A stretch of DNA of 64,000 nucleotides from Floridanema evergladense. GTDB lineage: Bacteria; Cyanobacteriota; Cyanobacteriia; Cyanobacteriales; Aerosakkonemataceae. How positions within the stretch are numbered: the first letter of the stretch is position 1; each line of letters starts with the position of its first letter. The stretch is from the NCBI RefSeq assembly GCF_041929205.1, contig NZ_JBHFNT010000067.1. One strand, 5' to 3'. Shown piece after piece: positions 31,596 to 39,346 of this stretch. Made by a program: the position numbers and the translations under genes. The notes beneath the pieces are model-generated. The model did not search any database and had not been told where the DNA came from. It worked only from the letters and a program-made list of their open reading frames with translations.

Positions 31596-33839
31596 TTAGA
31601 AATCTGGCTCTAATTTGATTGCTTCTTCTACACGCTTGACTAAACTTAGCCATTTTTGGTGTAGATAAGCGTTGTCAGTTAATGTCTTAAATTCAGATGA
31701 CCAGACTTTTGTTCGCTCTGTTTGAAGAAAAATTAACCATCCATCTTTTACGCCTTCTGCACGCAGTACGCGATCGACAAATTCCTCTACAATTGCGTAA
31801 GCTGCTTGACTTGGCTCGTTCAGTAATTCATTCAAAGCTTGTTTACAATCATATAAAACCTCATCATAAAGAGTTTTAATAAAGTTATAAACTTGCTTAG
31901 CAGAGAAAGGTTGTGACAATTGGGGAGCTTTATCAGGCATTAACCTATCTAATTGTTTCCGAATTCGGTGCTGCATAACTTCTCGATAAGAAAGATTAAA
32001 TTCCGAGAGAATTTCAAACCCTAATTTAATGTTTTGTAGTTTCTCACTTTCTATTGAGTTACCTTCATATTTAGCTAAAGTATTAGCAATCATCTGAATT
32101 AACTCTGCACCCTGAGCTTCGGTTCCGATTAGTTTTCCTAAACATCCTTCTTCTGCCAATACTTTTGCTACCTTTGATTTAATATCTCCCACGTATAGCT
32201 TCAATCCTCTGTCTATGGTAAGAAATTGTTGGGAGATGTAAGTTCGCACGTTATTTAAACAAGTATTGTAAGCAGCTTGATAGCCTCCAAGATTAGCACG
32301 TAATCTTTCGATTTCTTCGATCGCGGGAATTCCCGGATGCTCCTGACAGTTTTGCACGACATGATTCACCAGTTCGCTAAACTGAGAATTGGGAACATCC
32401 CTTTCTACCGCTAGACTATCCAATAAACTCTCTAAGCCAACAGAAAGGTTATTCCACAGTTTATTAAATAAATTGATAAAAACGGGGAACCAAACATCAT
32501 GAACCTCTGCTTGTCCAAAAGCACTTTTCGCTTTCTTAATTAACTCTTTAAGCTTATCCTGAAGTTGATTAAGACTACGCCGACGAGCCGAAGCATACTC
32601 TTGATCCAGATCGCTCATAGAATTAGCAAGATAATTAAGAATGCGATCGAGAATTTTATTATTTACTTCCTCAGTGTTTTGGCAATTGGCAATCACACAA
32701 TCTACTACTTTAATGTTGACATCTTGGATTGTATTTTGCAGATATTCGCAGTTTTTCAAGTTATCATTTGCAGGTGATTGACCAACTATTCGATTCAAAA
32801 TCATAAAAGACCATTTTTCTATGGGTAACTCCGTCAAAGCATTGCGAACTTTGTCGTATAACCCGATATGATTGTCGATATCCCAATATGCGCCTGTTGG
32901 GTTTGGTAGGCGTATAAAGAGGACAAAATCAACTTCTTCGCCGAGTGCTTTAATTAGTCTTTGTTCGTCACCGACAGTGGTATCACCCAAACCAGGCATA
33001 TCAACTAAAGCGATTTGTCCCACATCAGATTGCGGAAAATTACAAGTGACTCTGGCTTCTCGCACTGCTACATAATTGTAGATTGGCTCCCCAGAAGAAT
33101 CATGTTGTGCTACGTATTCTCGAATATCTGATTTGCAAATTACTCTAGGTGAAGGAGCTTGTAACAAATGGCGATAGTGCTTCAGATTTTTTTGATATTC
33201 TTGTAGCTTTTTGTATTTTGATTCATATTCAGAAATGTTTTTTAAGCGATCGGGTAAAGGTGGAATAGAGCCTGGTTTAGCAAACTCATCTAGTGTGAGA
33301 GGACAGTTACCTAAAGAAAGTTCTGTATAATACAGTGCAATTACTTCATTGAGAAATGAATTTTCTGTATAAAACCAAATTTCGCCATAAGTTTCTGCAC
33401 TAGAAAGATATTCTAGAGAATTTCCATGCCGAATATTTACTTTTACTCCGGTGCAATGCTGGCGATCGCTTGTGGGTATCTCTTCTGATGAAAGGCCAGA
33501 TATACTTTTTAGTAGAGTACTCTTGCCTTCTCTTGCTTTCCCGACGACACCAATGTTGAGCGTGTCACGAGAAAAGCGTTTTCTTAGTTTATCAAGACCT
33601 ATTATTTCTGACTCAATATCAGAGAGCATGGCTGGTATATCAGTTTTTGCCAGCCGTTCCAATTGCCAGAGGATACTTTTATCAACTATCTGTTCGAGAA
33701 GCTGCTCGCTATGACTTTTCAAGTCACCTACTACTTTTTCATAAAAGCTGAGATTGGCGATCGCAGCTTCTATTTTATGACCGTAGGATTTTCTGTTTTC
33801 AATGATTTTCGCAATTTGCGTTGCTCTCAATGTAAGCAT
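31596..33839 (-). CDS. Dynamin-like GTPase, first gene of the operon
   Basis: 747 residues. A helical N-terminus (1-92) precedes a GTPase domain with G1 at 100-107 (GKAREGKS), G2 Thr130 in CTGVKV and G3 at 280-283 in DMPGLGD; the G4 position reads ILNRIVG, not the usual TKxD. A ~120-residue insertion between G2 and G3 contains Lys/Tyr-rich coiled text (KYKKLQEYQKNLKHYR). The C-terminal ~350 residues are long amphipathic helices, as in dynamin stalks. Bacterial dynamin-like proteins remodel or protect membranes. This form has no obvious transmembrane helix. Confidence 0.8.
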   Translation of the reverse strand: MLTLRATQIAKIIENRKSYGHKIEAAIANLSFYEKVVGDLKSHSEQLLEQIVDKSILWQLERLAKTDIPAMLSDIESEIIGLDKLRKRFSRDTLNIGVVGKAREGKSTLLKSISGLSSEEIPTSDRQHCTGVKVNIRHGNSLEYLSSAETYGEIWFYTENSFLNEVIALYYTELSLGNCPLTLDEFAKPGSIPPLPDRLKNISEYESKYKKLQEYQKNLKHYRHLLQAPSPRVICKSDIREYVAQHDSSGEPIYNYVAVREARVTCNFPQSDVGQIALVDMPGLGDTTVGDEQRLIKALGEEVDFVLFIRLPNPTGAYWDIDNHIGLYDKVRNALTELPIEKWSFMILNRIVGQSPANDNLKNCEYLQNTIQDVNIKVVDCVIANCQNTEEVNNKILDRILNYLANSMSDLDQEYASARRRSLNQLQDKLKELIKKAKSAFGQAEVHDVWFPVFINLFNKLWNNLSVGLESLLDSLAVERDVPNSQFSELVNHVVQNCQEHPGIPAIEEIERLRANLGGYQAAYNTCLNNVRTYISQQFLTIDRGLKLYVGDIKSKVAKVLAEEGCLGKLIGTEAQGAELIQMIANTLAKYEGNSIESEKLQNIKLGFEILSEFNLSYREVMQHRIRKQLDRLMPDKAPQLSQPFSAKQVYNFIKTLYDEVLYDCKQALNELLNEPSQAAYAIVEEFVDRVLRAEGVKDGWLIFLQTERTKVWSSEFKTLTDNAYLHQKWLSLVKRVEEAIKLEPDF

Positions 33840-34421
33840 TGATACTGATGCTGATAAGACTAATGAACGATCGACTTTGAGTAATCATTAAGTTATCATG
33901 CCACTAATTAAGATGTAAATATTTTAAATTTTCTCAATATTAGAATTCGATCGTATCTTCGCTTTACTGATTTATATACACTATAACAGAATAATAATAT
34001 TTGTACACACTTAAAAAATAAGTTGATTTTTATACTAATTTTTTCTTGGCGATTTTCAACCAAACTGAAGCTAATCATTTGCGGTAAAACCTTTAAAATA
34101 TGGATTTCACCAAAATATTTTTATTTCGTAATAGGTGACTTATTTGTAAAAATTTATTCTACTGTATCTACTCTAAAATACTTTTTTGCTAACACTTTTA
34201 ATTCAAATTCAATCAATTAGCTTTATATTATGTTCAGAAAATGTAGATTGATGAGCTTCCCCAAACTAATCGTTACTTGAACAAATTAAACTATATAGTA
34301 ATTTAATATACTGAACCATAACTGGATGTAGAGTAAGAATTTTTTCTGATAGCCTCAATCAGCCGGAAAATCTGCCGCCAAAGGAGCAGTATTAGCATTA
34401 AATTCAGCAGCAAAAAACTCT
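33840..34421. other. AT-rich intergenic region upstream of the GTPase operon
   Basis: About 580 bases of strongly AT-rich sequence with no supported gene; a 65-codon plus-strand frame (34023-34220) is of low complexity and lacks a ribosome site. The GTPase operon promoter presumably lies close to 33850-33950. This base composition is distinctly different from the surrounding genes and could mark a recently inserted segment. Confidence 0.5.
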
Positions 34422-34497
34422 ACTGAGATCTTGCACCAGGGGAGGCAGAGCCTCCCAGATCCTCGTTCCCAGGTTGAACCTGGGAACGAAAAATGGA
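34422..34497. repeat. AGATCTTGCACCA repeat, truncated copy A
   Basis: Begins with ACTGAGATCTTGCACCA, then a GGAGGCAGAGCCTCC hairpin and a CGTTCCCAGGTT/AACCTGGGAACG palindrome. It matches the reverse complement of copy C (60232-60334) up to AAAATGGA, then stops, so the far terminal repeat is missing. Confidence 0.8.
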
Positions 34498-34529
34498 TCG
34501 TAAGGTTTAGTGCTAAAAACTGCTACTCT

Positions 34530-34693
34530 CATGGGGATTGGGGATTGGGGACTGGGGATTGGGGACTGGGGACTGGGGACTGGGGATTGGGGACTGGGGA
34601 TTGGGGTTAGGGAAGATCTCCCCATCTCCCCATCCCCCCATCCCCCCATCCCCCCATCCCCCCATCCCCCCATCTCCCCATCTCCCCATCTCT
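34530..34693. repeat. GGGGATT/GGGGACT heptamers and CCCCCAT octamers
   Basis: About ten tandem GGGGATT/GGGGACT units (34530-34606), then on the opposite side of a short spacer about eight CATCCCCC/CATCTCCC units (34619-34690) reaching the stop codon of GAPDH. Guanine and cytosine runs face each other on the two strands and could fold on each other. All ORFs through it are artefacts of the repeats. Confidence 0.8.
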
Positions 34694-34694
34694 C

Positions 34695-35729
34695 CTACGC
34701 TGGCTGAAGAGCCTTTTCCTTAGCTGCCATTGCCAGGATTAGGTCAACCATTCTGCTGGAATAACCCCATTCGTTGTCGTACCAAGCAACTACTTTGAAG
34801 AAATTTGAGTTTAATTCAATTCCGGCACCTGCATCGAAAATGCTGGAATGTGGATCTGTGGTAAAGTCGCTGGAGACTACATCATCTTCCGTGTAACCCA
34901 AAATTCCTTTGAGTTCGTTTTCCGATGCTGCCTTCATAACTTCACAGATTTCTTTGTAGCTGGTGGCTTTTTCAGTTTTGAAAGTTAAGTCAACCGCTGA
35001 AACGTCGGGGGTGGGTACGCGGAAAGCCATGCCTGTGAGTTTGCCTTTCAGTTCTGGAATCGCTAAAGTAACAGCTTTAGCAGCACCTGTGGAAGCGGGG
35101 ATGATATTTTGGGAAGCACCACGTCCACCGCGAAAGTCTTTCTTGCTGGGTCCGTCAACTGTGGGCTGGGTGGCTGTCATAGCGTGAACTGTGGTCATTA
35201 AGCCTTCTGTAATGCCGAATTTATCGTTGAGAACTTTGGCGACGGGGGCTAAACAGTTGGTGGTGCAACTGGCGTTGGAAACGATGTTGTCTTTGGTGGG
35301 GTCGTATTTCTGATCGTTGACTCCCACTACAAAGGTAGGTACTTTATCGGGGTCTTTGGTGGGGGCGGAAATGACGACTTTTTTGGCACCTGCTGTGAGG
35401 TGTTTGGATGCGCCATCAAAGCTGGTAAATAGTCCGGTGGATTCAACTACGTACTCGATGCCCATTTGTCCCCAAGGTAATTCTTCGGGATTTTTGATGG
35501 ATACGCAGGGGATAAACTTGCCGTTGACAACGATGCCGTCTTCTTTGGCTTCTACTGTGCCAGCGAAACGACCGTGTGTGGAGTCATATTTTAATAAGTA
35601 GGCGATCGCTTCTGGTGGTACAAGATCGTTAATACAAGCCATTTCAACTTCTGGATGATCGAGTCCGATGCGGAATACTAACCTTCCGATGCGACCAAAT
35701 CCGTTAATTCCTACTTTAATAGCTGCCAT
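34695..35729 (-). CDS. gap1: Glyceraldehyde-3-phosphate dehydrogenase, NAD-type (Gap1-like)
   Basis: 344 residues, full length. Catalytic Cys in SNASCTTNCLAP (about residue 155), NAD-binding GINGFGRIGRLVFR at the start, phosphate-binding RGGRGASQNIIPASTGAAKA and WYDNEWGYSSRM at the end. The INDL segment at about 34-37 retains Asp after Asn, which favours NAD over NADP, so this is likely the glycolytic Gap1 form rather than the Calvin-cycle Gap2. It works in the cytoplasm. A heptamer tract runs up to its stop. AAAGGAGA lies about seven bases before the ATG. Confidence 0.9.
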   Translation of the reverse strand: MAAIKVGINGFGRIGRLVFRIGLDHPEVEMACINDLVPPEAIAYLLKYDSTHGRFAGTVEAKEDGIVVNGKFIPCVSIKNPEELPWGQMGIEYVVESTGLFTSFDGASKHLTAGAKKVVISAPTKDPDKVPTFVVGVNDQKYDPTKDNIVSNASCTTNCLAPVAKVLNDKFGITEGLMTTVHAMTATQPTVDGPSKKDFRGGRGASQNIIPASTGAAKAVTLAIPELKGKLTGMAFRVPTPDVSAVDLTFKTEKATSYKEICEVMKAASENELKGILGYTEDDVVSSDFTTDPHSSIFDAGAGIELNSNFFKVVAWYDNEWGYSSRMVDLILAMAAKEKALQPA

Positions 35730-36050
35730 GAAAATCTCCTTTTAATTCTGTGTCAATGAGTCTGACAATTTGGTTGTGAAGACTTGTTTATCAATCAGGC
35801 TGAAGTTACTCATTTACCTTCAACCTTATGTCAAGCGTTCAAACGCTTATCAAGATAATGCTTTCTGATCTGAAAGCGGCTTTTTTTTGGCAAAGTCTTA
35901 AGCTTTAGTCAGTAGGTAGATATCTAAAAAGTGAAAACTAAGGCTGGTTCTTCTGCCCACCCGATAAGAGTTACAGCTTTCTTGTGGGGTGGGCATCTTG
36001 CCCGCCTCATCCAAAGATAAGTTTTATCACTTATTTGGGTAAACGATATA
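35730..36050. other. Intergenic region upstream of gap1
   Basis: About 320 bases. It contains the gap1 promoter region (AT-rich 35760-35930) and, near 35955-36008, a GCCCACCC/GGGTGGGC inverted repeat with CTTGCCCGCC behind it, of the dispersed cyanobacterial type. No ORF was supported. Confidence 0.5.
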
Positions 36051-36172
36051 ACTGAGATCTTGCACCATTCTCAACAAGACTTGAAAAACCGGGTTTCTTT
36101 ACGAAAAATCTGGGCTTTCAGATTTAGCTATTTGCAAGAAACCCGGTTTTTAGCCCTGGTGCAAGATCTGAG
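36051..36172. mobile_element. AGATCTTGCACCA inverted-repeat element, copy B (complete)
   Basis: 122 bases with terminal repeats CTGAGATCTTGCACCA (36052-36067) and TGGTGCAAGATCTGAG (36157-36172), differing by one base. Inside is a second inverted pair, AAAAACCGGGTTTCTT near 36083 and its complement near 36136-36151. No ORF. Size and ends fit a small non-autonomous (MITE-like) element. Confidence 0.7.
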
Positions 36173-36213
36173 ATAACGTCTCTGAATTAACAATTTGGAC
36201 GTTAGTAATTCCG

Positions 36214-36300
36214 ATGTTGTTGGTGAGTGCGATCGTTCTTTTCTTAGCTGCAATTCTCTCTTGGTTTTGGTTACGTTCCTACCAAAATAGTCAAACATAA
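36214..36300 (+). CDS. Possible tiny membrane peptide, 5' end perhaps lost
   Basis: 28 codons from MLLVSAIVLFLAAILSWFW to a stop at 36298-36300, mostly one hydrophobic helix. The frame stays open upstream to 36172 (reading SELTIWTLVIP before the ATG), i.e. right up to the end of repeat element copy B, where no start codon exists. The original gene may have begun further upstream and been cut by the element. No ribosome site is evident; this could also be chance. Confidence 0.3.
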   Translation: MLLVSAIVLFLAAILSWFWLRSYQNSQT

Positions 36301-36371
36301 CAAGTTTTTGCACCAGTTTTACACTATTGTTGTTTATGCTGTGAATGTGATTAAAGCAAAAGACCTATTGT

Positions 36372-36866
36372 ATGATTCATGATTCAGCTAAAGCGAATGA
36401 CATCATCCAAAAAGAAGCGATCGTCAGCGGCGTTATTAACGCTGTGATTAACGGCATTATTGGTTGGTTCATGTTTCAGAGTCAAGCAACTGTGCCGATG
36501 ACAGTAGATACGATTTCAGCACATGAAAAAACAGTTTTTTCATCAGGTGTAATGACTGCTTTTATGCTATCCCTGATTTTGGGTGCGATCGCCTTTTTTA
36601 ACTTTGGCAAGAAAGCGAAAAACTTGCAATTAGCCCCGGTAGAATTGCTCGATCGACCTTTCTTCTTTTTTGGATTGAGAACTGTTTTGTTTTATTCTCT
36701 ATTCGCTTTTGGCACGGCTGCATTAGTAGCATTATTTTGGCAAAAATTTCTCGGTACAATCTTAGTAACACCATTGATTGCAGCGATAATCCTTGGCTTG
36801 ATTGCTGGTGTTGCAGCTTGGTTTATTAATGCAGCTGTAATGAAAGCAATCCTTCGTCCCGAATAG
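36372..36866 (+). CDS. Membrane protein of unknown function
   Basis: 164 residues with about four hydrophobic segments: AIVSGVINAVINGIIGWFMF, VMTAFMLSLILGAIAFFNF, FFFGLRTVLFYSLFAFGTAA and ILVTPLIAAIILGLIAGVAA. An aspartate-rich cytoplasmic start and a short KKAKNLQLAPVELLDR loop separate them. No family name can be assigned. It is followed 63 bases later by a SDR dehydrogenase with which it may be co-transcribed. Confidence 0.7.
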   Translation: MIHDSAKANDIIQKEAIVSGVINAVINGIIGWFMFQSQATVPMTVDTISAHEKTVFSSGVMTAFMLSLILGAIAFFNFGKKAKNLQLAPVELLDRPFFFFGLRTVLFYSLFAFGTAALVALFWQKFLGTILVTPLIAAIILGLIAGVAAWFINAAVMKAILRPE

Positions 36867-36929
36867 AGATTTGGCTGCAAAAATCAGCTTTTTTTGATTC
36901 CTGAATTAGATTAAAGGAGATTAGTAAAT

Positions 36930-37697
36930 ATGTCAGTAGTAGACGCATTTAAACTTGATGGACAGGTGGCAATTGTAACAGGTGGGGGAGCCGGAATAGG
37001 TCGGGGAATTGCAGAATTGTTTGCCCAAGCTGGGGCGGCAGTTGTTGTTAGTGACTTGAAAAAAGAAACAGCTGATGTAGTAGCAGAAAGAATTAATGCT
37101 AATGGGGGAAAAGCGCTCGCCGTTGCTTGCGATGTTACTAATGATGAAAACTTAGCAAATTTGGTGCAGGAGACGATCGACTCCTTTGGCAAAATTACTA
37201 TTTTAGTTAACAACGCTGGAGGTGGTGGCCCAAAACCTTTTGATATGCCAATGGATACATTTATTTGGGCATATAAACTCAATGTTTTTTCAGTTTTTCA
37301 CCTTTGTCAATTATGCGCCCCCCACATGGAAGCAGCGGGAGGCGGTGCAATTTTAAATATTTCCTCAATGGCAGGTGAAAACAAAAACATTAATATGGCT
37401 TCTTACAGTTCCTCAAAAGCAGCAGAAAGTCATTTAACTCGCAACATTGCCTTTGATTTAGGGCCAAAAAATATTCGCGTAAATGCGATCGCTCCCGGTG
37501 CAATTAAAACTGATGCTTTGGCAACTGTGCTCACACCAGAAGTTGAAAAAACCATGTTAAAGCATACACCTTTGGCACGTTTGGGACAACCAAATGATAT
37601 TGCTTATGCCGCTTTGTTCTTCTGTTCTCCCGCTGCAAGTTGGGTAAGTGGACAAGTGCTCACCGTTAGCGGTGGTGGTTTGCAGGAACTGGATTAG
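36930..37697 (+). CDS. SDR-family dehydrogenase (HdhA-like)
   Basis: 255 residues of the classical short-chain dehydrogenase fold. Cofactor loop TGGGAGIGRG (17-26), Asp42 in VVSDLK suggesting NAD preference, NNAGGGG (90-96), catalytic Ser/Tyr/Lys: NISSMAG, then YSSSKAAES. The C-terminus ASWVSGQVLTVSGGG closes the family pattern. It resembles 7-alpha-hydroxysteroid dehydrogenase-type enzymes, but the substrate is not readable. AAGGAG lies before the ATG. It precedes a second SDR with a distinctly different base composition. Confidence 0.88.
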   Translation: MSVVDAFKLDGQVAIVTGGGAGIGRGIAELFAQAGAAVVVSDLKKETADVVAERINANGGKALAVACDVTNDENLANLVQETIDSFGKITILVNNAGGGGPKPFDMPMDTFIWAYKLNVFSVFHLCQLCAPHMEAAGGGAILNISSMAGENKNINMASYSSSKAAESHLTRNIAFDLGPKNIRVNAIAPGAIKTDALATVLTPEVEKTMLKHTPLARLGQPNDIAYAALFFCSPAASWVSGQVLTVSGGGLQELD

Positions 37698-37736
37698 AAA
37701 TTTTGAATTTTGGATTTTGGAATACAAGGAGGTTCT

Positions 37737-38531
37737 ATGACGTTTGATGCATTTCACGATTTTCGGATGGATGGTCATGTGGCGATCATCACGGGCGGTG
37801 CCCAAAACATTGGGGAAGCCATTGCTAAAACCTTTTCTGGCGCAGGAGCCAAGGTGATGATTGCCGACCTCAATGGCGAGAAGGCTCAAGCCACAGCAGC
37901 GGCTATTCAAGCTGAAACGGGTAATGACGTGTTGGGAATCGGCTGCAACGTCACCAGTGAGGAGGATATTCAAGCCTGTGTTGACCAAACCGTCAAAGCC
38001 TTTGGCGGGATTTCCACTCTGGTCAATAACGTTGGTTGGGGCAAAGCCTATGACGACCCCCTAGATGTTCCCATCGAAGACATGGTTGAAAGCTACAAGC
38101 TCAACACCCTGTCAGGGATGCGGATGACTGCCGCCTGCCGCCCTTACTTGCTTGAAGCTGAAAATGCCACCATTACCAACTCCGGTTCTCTGGTCGGTAC
38201 GCTACCAGCCTTTGACTTCATTGCTTATTCCGCCGCAAAAGCCGCTCTCAATCACATGATGCTGGGTCTTGCCCACTATTTTGCTAAGGAAGTTCGCATC
38301 AATACGGTGTTAATTGGGACTGTCATTACTCCGGGCTATGCGGAGGCAGGGCTGGACGAAAAGGCTCAGTATGCCTTAGCTCATCCCGACAACCTGACCG
38401 GACGTGCTGGTAAACCGCAAGATATTGCGAACGCCTTTCTCTGGCTGGCATCCCCGGCTGGCTCCTGGGTAAGTGGTCAAACCTTGCAGGTCTCTGGTGG
38501 TGGCAAGCGGGTGCGCCTCAAGCCTGAATAA
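37737..38531 (+). CDS. SDR-family dehydrogenase, second
   Basis: 264 residues from MTFDAFHDFRMDGHVAII. Cofactor loop TGGAQNIGEA, Asp-containing IADLNGE after strand two, NNVGWG in place of the usual NNAG, and the active-site YSAAKAALN. ATG at 37737 has AAGGAGG five bases upstream; an ATG at 37710 is not needed. Codon use is GC-richer (CTG, GCC, ACC) than the first SDR, marking the left edge of a composition shift that continues through phosphoketolase. It may act in a short pathway with the downstream phosphatases. Confidence 0.88.
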   Translation: MTFDAFHDFRMDGHVAIITGGAQNIGEAIAKTFSGAGAKVMIADLNGEKAQATAAAIQAETGNDVLGIGCNVTSEEDIQACVDQTVKAFGGISTLVNNVGWGKAYDDPLDVPIEDMVESYKLNTLSGMRMTAACRPYLLEAENATITNSGSLVGTLPAFDFIAYSAAKAALNHMMLGLAHYFAKEVRINTVLIGTVITPGYAEAGLDEKAQYALAHPDNLTGRAGKPQDIANAFLWLASPAGSWVSGQTLQVSGGGKRVRLKPE

Positions 38532-38596
38532 ATCGTTGGAAGCGCAAAATGTAGGATTCAACTTATTAGCCAAGCCATTGCTGCTCAATTGAAATA

Positions 38597-39241
38597 ATGA
38601 CTATCACGCTCTACATTCTGCGACATGGGCAAACCGCTTACTCTGAAACAGGTGGTTACTGTGGCACACCTGCTAATGATCCGGGTTTAACGCCTGCAGG
38701 CATTGAGATGGCGAAAGTCTTTGCTCAAGTCTATGCTAACCTTCCCTGGACAGGCATTCTGGTGAGTCCTCTCCGCCGTACAATCGAAACCGCACAACCG
38801 ATCTGCGACCAGACTGGAATTACCATGCAACTCAAACCTGAACTGCAAGAGATTGCTTATGGTCAGTGGGAAGGACTGCAACCAAGGGTTGTCAATTATA
38901 AATTTCATGATCAGTATGTGCGCTGGCTCACTGATCCCGCCTGGAATGCGCCACCGGGAGGCGAAAAAGCTGTCGATATTGCCCTACGTGTTTGGAAATT
39001 AATCCAGGAAATCGAGCAAACCTATGTGGATGGGAATATCCTGCTCGTCTCCCACAAAGCCACGATTCGGATTCTCCTGTGTGTGTTGTTGGGCATTGAT
39101 GTGGGGCGTTATCGCGATCGCTTTGATATGCCAGTCAATGCTCTCAGTATCGTAGAGCTAGGTCATCATGGACCATTCTTTCGCATCATTGGCGATCGCA
39201 GTCATTTGCCCGAATCACTCCGTTCTTTACCCAGCACCTAA
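38597..39241 (+). CDS. Histidine phosphatase (phosphoglycerate mutase-like)
   Basis: 214 residues. Phospho-acceptor His in LRHGQTAYSE (9-18), LVSPLRRTIETAQP (55-68) as the phosphate-binding arginines, EIAYGQWEGL (86-95) with the acidic residue, and the second His in SHKATIRILL (about 154-163), where a typical member has SHG. The reaction is removal or transfer of a phosphate group. Coming immediately before phosphoketolase, it may process sugar phosphates from that enzyme, but this is an inference from order only. Confidence 0.85.
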   Translation: MTITLYILRHGQTAYSETGGYCGTPANDPGLTPAGIEMAKVFAQVYANLPWTGILVSPLRRTIETAQPICDQTGITMQLKPELQEIAYGQWEGLQPRVVNYKFHDQYVRWLTDPAWNAPPGGEKAVDIALRVWKLIQEIEQTYVDGNILLVSHKATIRILLCVLLGIDVGRYRDRFDMPVNALSIVELGHHGPFFRIIGDRSHLPESLRSLPST

Positions 39242-39346
39242 TTCAGTTCCAACAGCCAAATTGGATCTGTTTTGCACTTAACTTTGGAACATGAAGTTCT
39301 AGATCATAGTTGTTGAGTCATCTCTATTAATGAAATTGGAGGAGAA

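Noticed and set aside
34023..34220. 65-codon plus-strand ORF in the AT-rich gap
   Set aside because: Low-complexity, Phe/Ile/Lys-rich translation with no ribosome site and no domain; likely chance in AT-rich DNA.
34530..34693. Possible CRISPR array
   Set aside because: Units are 7-8 bases in direct tandem with no unique spacers and no cas genes nearby.
34404..34723. Gly/Trp- and Pro/His/Ser-rich ORFs on both strands
   Set aside because: They arise only from the tandem heptamer and octamer arrays and repeat one short peptide motif.
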